A stretch of DNA of 64,000 bases. It comes from Lewinellaceae bacterium. Lineage in GTDB: Bacteria; Bacteroidota; Bacteroidia; Chitinophagales; Saprospiraceae. Shown piece after piece: positions 18,485 through 26,642 of this stretch; position 1 is the stretch's first letter; the number at the start of each line of letters is the position of its first letter. The DNA lies in the NCBI GenBank assembly GCA_020636025.1, contig JACJYQ010000005.1, positions 62,001 through 126,000 of the forward strand, read 5' to 3'. The notes beneath the pieces are model-generated. The model ran no database searches and had not been told where the DNA came from. It saw only the letters and a program-made list of their open reading frames with translations. The position numbers and the translations under genes are program-made.

Positions 18485-18517
18485 AGAGTGGCATGGTTTC
18501 ATGCCACTCTTTTTTTA
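18485..18517 (+). terminator. Rho-independent terminator
   Basis: A perfect 11-bp stem (AGAGTGGCATG / CATGCCACTCT) with a GTTT loop, followed by seven T. It ends the dehydrogenase-DUF779 transcript 28 bp past the stop. It also abuts the 3' end of the convergent oxidoreductase gene. Confidence 0.95.
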
Positions 18518-18519
18518 TT

Positions 18520-19530
18520 TCACCCCTTTACCTGCTCAATCACCTCCAACTGCCAAACAATCTCCTCCAACGGAATTGCCATTTTTCCATCCCGTAAAAT
18601 CACATCCGCCATATTTTCAAATAGGGCATTCCAGTTGCCAGTTGCCGTTTCAATATGCCCTCTAAACGGCACGCCATCAAACTCGGCATGCAGCAATGCC
18701 TGAAACTCTTTGCTTTCCACGCCAAAGCCATCCTGATTGGGCAACATGCCTGCTTTCAAGTGGTCTTCCTGAACATCGAGGCCGTATTTCACAAATGACC
18801 CGTTTCTACCTTGAAGTACATAACGCGGCGTAGGTTCGCGCACCAGCAAGCTGGAACTGAGCTGGACTTTCAGTTTTCCGTAATCCAGTCTGATATCAAA
18901 GGCATCGTCTATGTCGGAGTGTTTACGCTGGGTGTACACTTCTCCCCAAACAGAGTTTGGCTTTCCAAATAAAGTAATGGCCTGATCAATGATGTGCGAA
19001 CCCAGATCATATAGAATTCCGCTTCCCGGTCCGGGTGTTTCTTTCCACTTTTTAGGATTTAGAATGGGTTTGTGTCTGTCAAAGCGAATTTCCAGACGCA
19101 AGGGATCACCCAGCCAGCCATTTTGCACGACTTTTTGCAAAGTCATAAAATCACTGTCAAAGCGACGGTTTTGGAACACAAACAACTGCTTGCCTGTCTT
19201 TTTGGCCAGGGCAACAAGTTTCTTTGCTTCTCCCACGGTTGAGGTAAATGGCTTTTCCACCAGCACATGCTTACCGGCCTCCAGACTTTTAACCGCATAA
19301 TCGAAATGCGTTTCGTTTGGCGTGCACAGACTAACCAGATCGATTTCCGGGTCAGACAGAATATCCTCCAGACTTTTCGCTCTGGCTACATGCGGATACA
19401 CCTCAAACAAACTCGGTTGACTCGTAGCCACCGTTTTCAGGTGAAAATCAGGGATGGTTTCAAAAAAGGGGGCTTGCAAATAACGTCCCGACAAGCCAAA
19501 GCCTACGAGACCAACATTAATGACGTTCAT
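18520..19530 (-). CDS. Gfo/Idh/MocA family oxidoreductase
   Basis: A 336-residue NAD(P)-dependent oxidoreductase. The Rossmann motif is GLVGFGLSGRY (7-17). The family signature EKPFTS (Lys in the active site) is near residue 93. DLGSHIIDQA near 175 carries the conserved Asp and His of the catalytic region. Such enzymes oxidise or reduce sugars, inositols or related polyols; the sequence is closest in style to the YdgJ/scyllo-inositol dehydrogenase-like group. The substrate cannot be fixed here. It is monocistronic. Confidence 0.9.
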   Translation of the reverse strand: MNVINVGLVGFGLSGRYLQAPFFETIPDFHLKTVATSQPSLFEVYPHVARAKSLEDILSDPEIDLVSLCTPNETHFDYAVKSLEAGKHVLVEKPFTSTVGEAKKLVALAKKTGKQLFVFQNRRFDSDFMTLQKVVQNGWLGDPLRLEIRFDRHKPILNPKKWKETPGPGSGILYDLGSHIIDQAITLFGKPNSVWGEVYTQRKHSDIDDAFDIRLDYGKLKVQLSSSLLVREPTPRYVLQGRNGSFVKYGLDVQEDHLKAGMLPNQDGFGVESKEFQALLHAEFDGVPFRGHIETATGNWNALFENMADVILRDGKMAIPLEEIVWQLEVIEQVKG

Positions 19531-19545
19531 AAGGAATTAATTAGC

Positions 19546-19575
19546 AAATTAGCTAATTGGCCAATTAGCTAATTT
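19546..19575. repeat. Perfect 30-bp palindrome (ATTAGCTAAT family)
   Basis: A perfect palindrome centred on GGCC with arms made of AATTAGCTAATT. It lies between the divergent oxidoreductase and FKBP genes. Relatives are at 29246-29340, 31205-31247, 54495-54662, 58501-58526 and 61392-61427. Confidence 0.8.
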
Positions 19576-19673
19576 TATCAAGGGCTCTAATGTATGTCAA
19601 ATTCCGGCAATCACTCAAGCCTTGTTAGAAAGTGATTGCCTCAGCTCTTTATCTTCGCCGCAAATTTTAAGAG

Positions 19674-20108
19674 ATGCGCAAACTGATTTATTTACTGATT
19701 ATCTCCTCGGTCACCCTTTTTGCTTGCGATAGGAAAAGCGATATGGAGAAAATTGAGGATTACCTGCAAACCAACAATCTGGAGGCTACTGCCACCGGAT
19801 CGGGTTTGTATTACATCATTGAACAGGAAGGCACTGGCGGTCACCCAAACCTGCAATCCAATGTGACGGTTCGGTACAAAGGTTATTTGTTGGATGGAAC
19901 TGTGTTTGATCAAACACCCGGGAGCCAGACAATATCTTTCAAGTTGACAGAGGTGATCAAAGGATGGCAGGAAGCTGTGCCACTGTTGCAAAAAGGCGGG
20001 AAAGGAACTTTTCTTATTCCTTCAGATCTTGGCTATGGCTCCCAAAGGGCAGGCATTATTCCACCAAATTCGGTGTTGATTTTCGATATAGAATTGGTGA
20101 ATTTTTGA
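19674..20108 (+). CDS. FKBP-type peptidyl-prolyl isomerase lipoprotein
   Basis: A 144-residue lipoprotein; LFAC places the lipidated cysteine at 18. The FKBP domain covers about 45-144: VTVRYKGYLLDGTVFDQTPG, then IKGWQEAVPLLQKGGKGTFL and GYGSQRAGIIPPNSVLIFDIELV. These include the aromatic and Asp residues that line the active site. It should catalyse cis-trans proline isomerisation and assist folding in the periplasm, anchored to a membrane. It is transcribed alone and followed by a palindromic repeat. Confidence 0.94.
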   Translation: MRKLIYLLIISSVTLFACDRKSDMEKIEDYLQTNNLEATATGSGLYYIIEQEGTGGHPNLQSNVTVRYKGYLLDGTVFDQTPGSQTISFKLTEVIKGWQEAVPLLQKGGKGTFLIPSDLGYGSQRAGIIPPNSVLIFDIELVNF

Positions 20109-20136
20109 TGTTTATTCCCTACAAATTATTAAAAAA

Positions 20137-20267
20137 AGCCCTGAAAGGGCATATTCCCAAAAGGAAGGGTGAAGCCCTTCTGTATATGGTCACGCATTTT
20201 TAAAAAGCCCTGAAAGGGTGACATCCGTAGATTTGCCCGGAAGCACTTATGTCACCCTTTCAGGGCT
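20137..20267. repeat. REP-like palindromes built on AGCCCTGAAAGGG
   Basis: One short palindrome (AGCCCTGAAAGGGC, 20137-20150) is followed by a perfect 19-bp inverted repeat (20206-20224 with 20249-20267) starting AGCCCTGAAAGGGTGACAT. The element begins 28 bp after the FKBP stop and could stop transcription or stabilise the mRNA end. Confidence 0.8.
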
Positions 20268-20344
20268 ATTTTGCTCGAAAAAGAGGCGAAGCACAGGTTC
20301 CAAAAGATACCTTTTAAGCCCGGCAAGTATTTTTCAGACACACC

Positions 20345-21271
20345 CTAGTTATGACTCGGTATTAAACCCCGAAGTCCCATATCCACTATCTTTTCTGCTG
20401 GCGTTCCATCGCCATAAATATCCAGTTGGCCGTTACCGTTTGTGTCCTGCCATTCGAAACTGTTGTTTATGGAAAAGGATAACACGACTTCGATGTCTCC
20501 ACTTTCTTCCCCGGTTATAACCAGTGGCGTAGCAAATTTACCAGTCACCACGCAAGAGCCTGCCGGGATAGGACTGGTATTGGCAATGGGATTCACCACT
20601 GTAGTAGCTCCGGCAGGTGCATCACCTGAGTAGATCTGGTTGTACACATCATAAGGTGCACTCAGATTTGTTTCGAAAGCCCAGAATCCCTGTTTCTTAT
20701 CGTCATTTACCGTAATGGATTTTTCGCGCGGCGTCACAGTCGTCAGATAGGTATTGAAACCAACAAATGAAGCCACCGTGCCTTTTTGATTTTTCAGATC
20801 CCCAACTACCGGCAGGGCATTTATATTAAACACCACGTCGTAATTCTGGTAGGTAACGCTGGCGCGTACCCATTCGTAAGTGCCCGGCGCAACATCTTTC
20901 AGATTTACCCTAGTAAACACTTCTCCCGCTTTTCCCTTGGCTGCCAGATCAAAATCCACGGCATTGTCGCCTCCTTTGGTGGTCTCGGTAGCATGATATA
21001 CAATGGCTCCGTCTCCAAGCTGCGTGAAGGCGCTTGGAGCCAACTCAATATAATGAACGCTCATTCCGTGAAAATCTGGCGTCTGGGCGGCATTTCCAGC
21101 GGGAATGGTGGAAGGGAGGCCGAGGTTGTTCAAGCGCTCCTGGTTAGAATCGAATTTGAATGAGAATTGAAGGCTTGGTTCCTGCTGAGTGTCTTTTTTA
21201 CAATTTGTCAGCAAAAAAGAAATACAGGCAAGTGCCAAAAAAGGCAGGACGTAATGCTTAAGTAGTGTCAT
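20345..21271 (-). CDS. Lipoprotein of unknown function
   Basis: A 308-residue protein with a lipoprotein signal (LLTNC, Cys24). The rest is soluble and beta-rich by appearance, with an acidic, calcium-loop-like DTNGNGQLD near residue 280. No family was recognised with confidence. It lies downstream of mrdA on the same strand (51 bp gap), a place often held by rodA, but it bears no resemblance to RodA. Confidence 0.7.
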   Translation of the reverse strand: MTLLKHYVLPFLALACISFLLTNCKKDTQQEPSLQFSFKFDSNQERLNNLGLPSTIPAGNAAQTPDFHGMSVHYIELAPSAFTQLGDGAIVYHATETTKGGDNAVDFDLAAKGKAGEVFTRVNLKDVAPGTYEWVRASVTYQNYDVVFNINALPVVGDLKNQKGTVASFVGFNTYLTTVTPREKSITVNDDKKQGFWAFETNLSAPYDVYNQIYSGDAPAGATTVVNPIANTSPIPAGSCVVTGKFATPLVITGEESGDIEVVLSFSINNSFEWQDTNGNGQLDIYGDGTPAEKIVDMGLRGLIPSHN

Positions 21272-21322
21272 GTGAGTGATTTTCCGGGCAAAACGAAAAA
21301 TCCGAAAACAAAGTGTTTGTGC

Positions 21323-23320
21323 TTACTTCTTTTCTCGCTGCTTTTGCTCAGTCTGGCCGATGGGTGCCGCACTTTCCGGTTGGTCACTGGGAATTTCTAC
21401 AGGTTCAGGAGCCGGCTCACTTTTTTTCGGAGCGCTCGCTTTCACACTTGTTTTTACCGTTGGCTTGTTTTTCAGGAACTTGTCAATCAGGTTGGCATTC
21501 ACCATGCGCTCCTCAATGTACTTCCGATTATCGGCGATGGTGTCATTTAAGAACCGCTCTATCATCAAACCGGCAATCGGTGCTGCATAGGATGATCCCC
21601 AACCGGCATTTTCGACATACACGGCAATGGCGATTTTAGGATCGTCTTTAGGGGCAAAGGCAAAGAACACAGAGTGGTCATCGCCATGCGGATTTTGACT
21701 GGTTCCGGTTTTACCACAGATGTTCAGATCCGGCACATAAACAATTCTTGCTGTTCCCCTGATTACACACTGAGCCATCCCTTCCACCACCACATCAAAA
21801 TACTTTTTGTCAACGTGTACAATGTGTTTTTCTTCGAACCTCTCCGGAATAGGCGTTTCATCCTTGAATTTCATCGCAAGGTGAGGGGCATACCAGTAAC
21901 CGCGATTGGCGATACAGGCTGCAAAATTCGCCATTTGGAGGGTAGTCAATTGCAACTCACCCTGTCCTATTCCACATGACATAATGGTTGGAGAATGCCA
22001 ACCGCCCAGCTTTTTCGGGTACAATTTATTGTAATAAGCAGAGGTTGGGAAACTACCCGGACTCTCATTGGGATAATCGATGCCGAGCTTCTGTCCAAAC
22101 CCGAATTCTGTCAGATATTTATTAAACAAATCAAGACCCTGATCGGGATTGGAATATCCAAACTTGTCCACAATATCCCGGTATTTATTCATGTAATAGG
22201 TATTGCAGGAATGCGCAATGGCATCTACTACCCCATTCAGGTGGCCACTGTGGTGGCATTTATACAACCTGCCCGCATAAAAATAACCTCCGCTACAGGA
22301 AAATCCACCATTTGGATTTATGACGCCTTCCTGCATCCCGGCCAGTGAAACCGCCGCTTTAAAGATCGACCCGGGCGGATATTTCGCCATCACCGTGCGA
22401 TCAAAGAAGTATTTCAACGGGTGTGTGAGCAGCTTACTAAACTCCTGACCGCGATCCTGGGTCATTACCAGCAGATTGGGATCATAGGTAGGTCCACTGA
22501 TCATACATAAAATCTGCCCGGTTTTGGGGTCGAGTGCGACCACGCTGCCGGTTTTATTTTGCATCAAATGCTCGCCGTATTCCTGCAGGTTAATATCAAT
22601 GGAAGAATACAGATCATGGCCTGCGATCGCGGCAGTGTCCAAAGCGCCTTCTTTGTATTTCCCTACGATCCGGCCCAGATTATCCCGCAAGAGTGAAGTA
22701 ACCCCTTTTTCACCTTTTAAGTACGATTCATATTCGGCTTCAATACCGGCAGCGCCAATGTAGTCGCCGGTTTCATACTCGCCATTGGATCGTTCGATAT
22801 CCCGCTGATCAACCTCATTGATATATCCAAGCACGTGAGCGCCTACGCTATGGGGATACCCTCTAATGTTACGCACCTGAACAAAGAAACCCGGAAACTC
22901 ATACATGCTTTCCTGCAATCTGGCATACGTCTGAGGCGCCAGCTTCTTCATAAATACAAAGGGTACTGAGCGCGAATATTTTCCACTCTTCCAGTCTTTC
23001 GTGAGGTTCTGCTTGAATTCAGATTCTTTTATGTCGAGAATGCTGCAAAATTTGGCCACATTCATGGTTTTGAGATCTACCTGGTTGTAGGTAACCATAA
23101 GGTCATAAGTGGCCTCATTATTAATGATCAGTTCTCCATGCCGATCATACACCAATCCACGTGGCGGATAAACGGTGAGCTCCTCGATGGTTGTCTGATC
23201 GGCTCTTCTGCGGAAAGAATCGTCAAATATCTGCAACTCAGCAGCCTTGGCAATCAAAGCCAGGGCGCAAAACAGAAATACACGCTGAATATTTACTTGA
23301 CGACTTAATTCGGATTTCAT
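21323..23320 (-). CDS. mrdA: Penicillin-binding protein 2 (elongation transpeptidase)
   Basis: A 665-residue class B penicillin-binding protein. It has one N-terminal membrane anchor (about 12-28), a dimerisation domain beginning YPPRGLVYDRHGELI, and a transpeptidase domain. The three active-site motifs are present: SIFK (Ser318, Lys321), SCN (371-373) and KTG (537-539). PBP2 crosslinks peptidoglycan during side-wall elongation with RodA and the Mre proteins. The Pro/Glu/Lys-rich tail after about 615 is variable. It is the last recognised rod gene here; rodA is not seen in the window. Confidence 0.95.
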   Translation of the reverse strand: MKSELSRQVNIQRVFLFCALALIAKAAELQIFDDSFRRRADQTTIEELTVYPPRGLVYDRHGELIINNEATYDLMVTYNQVDLKTMNVAKFCSILDIKESEFKQNLTKDWKSGKYSRSVPFVFMKKLAPQTYARLQESMYEFPGFFVQVRNIRGYPHSVGAHVLGYINEVDQRDIERSNGEYETGDYIGAAGIEAEYESYLKGEKGVTSLLRDNLGRIVGKYKEGALDTAAIAGHDLYSSIDINLQEYGEHLMQNKTGSVVALDPKTGQILCMISGPTYDPNLLVMTQDRGQEFSKLLTHPLKYFFDRTVMAKYPPGSIFKAAVSLAGMQEGVINPNGGFSCSGGYFYAGRLYKCHHSGHLNGVVDAIAHSCNTYYMNKYRDIVDKFGYSNPDQGLDLFNKYLTEFGFGQKLGIDYPNESPGSFPTSAYYNKLYPKKLGGWHSPTIMSCGIGQGELQLTTLQMANFAACIANRGYWYAPHLAMKFKDETPIPERFEEKHIVHVDKKYFDVVVEGMAQCVIRGTARIVYVPDLNICGKTGTSQNPHGDDHSVFFAFAPKDDPKIAIAVYVENAGWGSSYAAPIAGLMIERFLNDTIADNRKYIEERMVNANLIDKFLKNKPTVKTSVKASAPKKSEPAPEPVEIPSDQPESAAPIGQTEQKQREKK

Positions 23321-23359
23321 ACTTGCCCGGTTTCAGGAATGTACTGCAAGCCTTTATAA

Positions 23360-23881
23360 CTAGCGTTTGGGATTAAACATGGCTGCATATAGCACAACAA
23401 AAATCATGGTTAAAAATAACGCAGCCACAGTTTTGAAAATTATTGAGCTGAAATATACGAAAGTGAAAGCATCTACCGAAAAATACCAAAACAAATGCAG
23501 AAAGAAAAATAGGGATGAGCCCTGCAAAAATGTTTGCCATGAAACGTGATGCGGCGAAAAAATCAACTCCTTTGACGTAAATCCACCTTTAGGTCCAACA
23601 ACCGCAATGACAATTGGTTTGGCAAAAGCAGAAAAGGCGCCGGCGCTGGCATGTACACCAGGTGTACCGTATGGCAAATCAACGGCCATACCTACCGCGA
23701 AGCCCAATAAAACCGCAATCGGAGCCGACAACTCCATAGGCAGAAATAAAACAAACAGTGGATATAGCAATACGTTAAAATAGATAGAATCCACAGCAGC
23801 ACCCATCTGCTTTAACAGCAGGGTTTGTACGGCGACAAGGCCCAAAAAGCGCCAAATGCTTGGGATGAGGCTGCTGTTCAT
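23360..23881 (-). CDS. mreD: Rod shape-determining protein MreD
   Basis: A 173-residue protein with about five hydrophobic segments and little soluble sequence, the typical form of MreD. Its start overlaps the mreC stop by 4 bp (ATGA type), and mrdA follows, so identity rests on size, topology and position. It is an inner-membrane part of the elongasome. Confidence 0.88.
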   Translation of the reverse strand: MNSSLIPSIWRFLGLVAVQTLLLKQMGAAVDSIYFNVLLYPLFVLFLPMELSAPIAVLLGFAVGMAVDLPYGTPGVHASAGAFSAFAKPIVIAVVGPKGGFTSKELIFSPHHVSWQTFLQGSSLFFFLHLFWYFSVDAFTFVYFSSIIFKTVAALFLTMIFVVLYAAMFNPKR

Positions 23882-24759
23882 TGCTTGATCATTTGTTTGA
23901 GACTGTCAATCTCTTCAGAGTAAAGATTCCGCACCACGGCGACTTCATGAATGTCAGACATTTCCTGACTCAGTTTCACTTTCACAACTAAAAAGTGAGG
24001 ATTCTCCGGATCCGGAGTTGCTTTTCCCATCACGGTGCCAACAGAAATATCTTTGGGGAACATCACAGAATAACCACTGGTAACGACCGGGTCTCCTGGC
24101 TTGATCTTATCCTCGAAATGTTTCGAGATATCTTTCAAGGTCATCACTTCAGGATCACCGCCCTCCCAAACCAGGGAACCAAATGTATTTTGCTTTTTTA
24201 AAGAGGCGCTGATCCGGGTTTGCCGGTGCAACACCGACATCGCAATGGAAAAGTGTTTTCCAATATGCCGGGTTATGCCTACGATGCCATTTGGACTTAC
24301 CACGGCCATGTGTGGCCCCACTAAATCGTCACTTCCTCGATTGATTATCAACCAGTTATTCGCACTTGAAATGGAATTGCTGATGACCCGGGCCGTTACA
24401 AACTCATATTCCGGGCGAATGGTTTTGCGCCGAACCGAGTCTGTACCGATGATTGTATCGTAACTAAACAGAAAAGCGGTATCCCGTATAGATACCTGCA
24501 TCTGCCGCACATTCGCCAAACGAGCCTGAACACTGTCGAGTGCCCGGTTCAAGCTATCCACCCGATCGGCCAGACTGAAATAATCGACCACGTTCTGTCT
24601 TTTTTCCAGAACCCTACCACCGTAAATATCTGCGGTATTGGCCCAGATATCCGCTTGCTTGGTGTTGTATTGCACAATGATCACAAAGCAAAACAACTCC
24701 ACAAAGACCAGGGTAACGAATCCCCCGTTTTTTAAAAGGAGTTGTAAAAGGCGAATCAT
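23878..24759 (-). CDS. mreC: Rod shape-determining protein MreC
   Basis: A 293-residue bitopic protein. A membrane span at about 12-32 is followed by a coiled-coil (about 60-95, SLADRVDSLNRALDSVQARL) and the beta-rich periplasmic core: NWLIINRGSDDLVGPHMAVV, then GIVGITRHIGKHFS and a DPVVTSGYSVMFPKDISVG segment. It links MreB to PBP2. The start lies 3 bp from the end of the S23-like cassette. Confidence 0.93.
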   Translation of the reverse strand: MIRLLQLLLKNGGFVTLVFVELFCFVIIVQYNTKQADIWANTADIYGGRVLEKRQNVVDYFSLADRVDSLNRALDSVQARLANVRQMQVSIRDTAFLFSYDTIIGTDSVRRKTIRPEYEFVTARVISNSISSANNWLIINRGSDDLVGPHMAVVSPNGIVGITRHIGKHFSIAMSVLHRQTRISASLKKQNTFGSLVWEGGDPEVMTLKDISKHFEDKIKPGDPVVTSGYSVMFPKDISVGTVMGKATPDPENPHFLVVKVKLSQEMSDIHEVAVVRNLYSEEIDSLKQMIKQ

Positions 24760-24762
24760 TGT

Positions 24763-24799
24763 TTTTAATGGTTAATTGTTAATGGTTAATGATTAATGG
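24763..24799 (+). repeat. Left arm of 37-bp heptamer inverted repeat around the S23-like gene
   Basis: The arm begins TTTTAATGG and is made of TTAATGG units, three of them degenerate. Its reverse complement matches 25256-25292 at 34 of 37 positions. It starts 3 bp from the mreC ATG and covers the stop codon of the S23-like gene. Confidence 0.92.
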
Positions 24800-25170
24800 G
24801 TGGTTTTGTGGTGGTTTTGTTTTTTGGTTCGAATTGAGCTGACCAGGAGTTTCATAATTTCAATAGTATCCTTGTTTAAGGAATCAAATTGTTCCTGGTT
24901 AATGTAGTCAGACAACATCAGCAATTCAAGCCAGTAGGCTGTTTCATTTATCTCTTTTTGCGCTACAGCGAGCTTGTGTATAAAATCTGCACTACTTTCA
25001 GCATGCTGAGCCTCCCTGATCATGGCCCCGGGATTTGTTCCTGATTTCAAAATTTGTTTTGAGATAACAATTTCATGTTTCTGTTCAATCAAATACTGAC
25101 TCAACCGAACAATCCTAACTCCCAATAATAATGATTTATCCCTTAAAGGATTAGGTTTTGATGGTTTCAT
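24793..25170 (-). CDS. Four-helix-bundle protein (S23/IVP family, TIGR02436-like)
   Basis: A 125-residue, almost wholly helical protein. It shows the family pattern: LLLGVRIVRLSQYL in helix 1, LKSGTNPGAMIREAQHAESSADFIHKLAVAQKEINETAYWLELL in the middle (shown here across 20-residue limits as SGTNPGAMIREA and HKLAVAQKEINETAYWLELL), and IEIMKLLVSSIRTKK at the end. This family is known from open reading frames in 23S rRNA intervening sequences and is related in fold to the Avd protein of diversity-generating retroelements. Its function is unclear. Here the gene fills the mreB-mreC gap and is bounded by a 37-bp inverted repeat, so it looks inserted rather than native to the rod operon. Confidence 0.88.
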   Translation of the reverse strand: MKPSKPNPLRDKSLLLGVRIVRLSQYLIEQKHEIVISKQILKSGTNPGAMIREAQHAESSADFIHKLAVAQKEINETAYWLELLMLSDYINQEQFDSLNKDTIEIMKLLVSSIRTKKQNHHKTTH

Positions 25171-25255
25171 GGAATCAAATGGTTAATAAGGTTAGTTAGA
25201 AATTACACATACTAAAGTTATAAAACCTCCACCTCAAAACCAAATTAACCATTAA

Positions 25256-25292
25256 CCATTAACCGTTAACCATTAACCATTAACCATTAAAA
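25256..25292 (-). repeat. Right arm of 37-bp heptamer inverted repeat around the S23-like gene
   Basis: CCATTAA units, one of them CCGTTAA, ending AATTTT-complementary next to the mreB stop at 25293. Pairing with 24763-24799 in the minus-strand transcript would loop out the S23-like gene. Confidence 0.92.
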
Positions 25293-26396
25293 TCAAACAC
25301 TTTTTCGGTCGATCAGGAATGAGAACTGGTAGGGACTTCTTAAGGCCAGATCTGTACCGCGAACTACTGCGCGAAGCGGATCATCAGCCACTTGCACGGA
25401 TAGTTTGGTTTTTGCTTCCAACCGTTTATCCAGACCGCGGAGCAGGGCGCCACCGCCAGTCAGGTATAGACCAGTTTTGTAGATATCAGAAGCCAGCTCA
25501 GGTGGTGTCAGTTCGAGGGCGCGCAAAATAGCGTCTTCGATTTTGCTGATGCTTTTGTCCAGTGCATACGCTACTTCCTGGTAGCTGATCATGATCTGTT
25601 TTGGAATACCGGTCATCAGGTCACGACCGTTCACGGCAAAGTCTGGTGGCGGATTTTCGAGATCATGTAATGCAGAGCCAACGTGAATTTTAACTTGTTC
25701 TGCCGTGCGTTCTCCGATCAGTACGTTGTGTTCACGCTTCATGTAAGCCATGATGTCGTTGGTGAGTTCATCACCGGCAATGCGGATGCTTTCGTCACAA
25801 ACAATTCCCGACAGAGCGATAACGGCAATTTCAGTAGTACCACCACCGATATCGATGATCATGTTGCCGACTGGCTCTTCAATATTGAGACCAATACCCA
25901 GTGCTGCGGCCATTGGTTCGTGAATCAGGTAAGTTTCTTTACTATCAACGTGATCAGCTGAATCAAATACCGCGCGTTTCTCCACCTCGGTAATGCCACT
26001 TGGAATGCAGATCACCATTTTCAGATGATTGAACAAAGTGCTTCTCTTACCCACCATTTTGATCATACTCTGGATCATGGCTTCTGCAGCCTGGAAATCG
26101 GCGATCACACCATCTTTCAACGGTCTAACGGTCTTGATGTTTTCGTGGGTTTTTTCGTGCATTTGCATGGCACGGTGCCCGGTGGCGATGGTGGCGCCCG
26201 TACGGCGGTCTATGGCGACTATGGATGGCTCATCAACAACTACTTCACCATCAACCATGATAAGGGTATTAGCGGTACCAAGGTCAACGGCTAACTCCTG
26301 CTTAAATAATTTTAAAAAATTGAACACAACGGTTTGTTTAGAATGTGAGGCAAGGGTGTTTTGCAGGGAATAAGCTGATTTTTCTTTTCTGAACAC
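25293..26396 (-). CDS. mreB: Rod shape-determining protein MreB
   Basis: An actin-fold protein of 367 residues from the upstream ATG. MreB homology begins at FKQELAVDLGTANTLI (about residue 31), so a GTG at 26327 may be the true start and would give about 344 residues, the usual length. ATP-site motifs DLGTANT, DIGGGTTEIAV and LTGGGALLRGLDKRL are intact. MreB filaments under the membrane guide side-wall synthesis. It is the first gene of the rod cluster. Confidence 0.95.
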   Translation of the reverse strand: MFRKEKSAYSLQNTLASHSKQTVVFNFLKLFKQELAVDLGTANTLIMVDGEVVVDEPSIVAIDRRTGATIATGHRAMQMHEKTHENIKTVRPLKDGVIADFQAAEAMIQSMIKMVGKRSTLFNHLKMVICIPSGITEVEKRAVFDSADHVDSKETYLIHEPMAAALGIGLNIEEPVGNMIIDIGGGTTEIAVIALSGIVCDESIRIAGDELTNDIMAYMKREHNVLIGERTAEQVKIHVGSALHDLENPPPDFAVNGRDLMTGIPKQIMISYQEVAYALDKSISKIEDAILRALELTPPELASDIYKTGLYLTGGGALLRGLDKRLEAKTKLSVQVADDPLRAVVRGTDLALRSPYQFSFLIDRKSV

Positions 26397-26567
26397 AAAA
26401 TCAAATGGGGCCTATCCCAAACACCTGTAATTACCAGTTTCCGGCTCGTTCCAAAACAGGGGGTTTTACCGGAAAGCGGGCAAAATTACGCATGTTTCTG
26501 CGGATTATTCACCTAATTTGAGCGGAGAAATCTTCATTTTTAGGTAAAAAACTTGATTTTTTTTAAA

Positions 26568-26641
26568 GATATCCAAAATCCGATATACAAAATCCAAAAT
26601 CCGATCGGATATCGGATATCGGATATCGGATTTTGGATATC
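26568..26641. repeat. ATATCGGATTTT-family inverted repeat with GGATATC microsatellite
   Basis: A perfect 19-bp inverted repeat (GATATCCAAAATCCGATAT at 26568-26586 and its complement at 26623-26641). A GGATATC run sits in the loop. It ends 1 bp before the stop of the M16 gene and is related to 7762-7832. Confidence 0.85.
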
Positions 26642-26642
26642 A

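Noticed and set aside
20345..21271. Gene after mrdA as rodA
   Set aside because: It encodes a lipoprotein with no membrane spans beyond the leader, so it cannot be RodA.
24793..25170. S23-like protein as an Avd protein of a diversity-generating retroelement
   Set aside because: No reverse transcriptase and no template/variable repeat pair are seen nearby, so only the fold family is shared.
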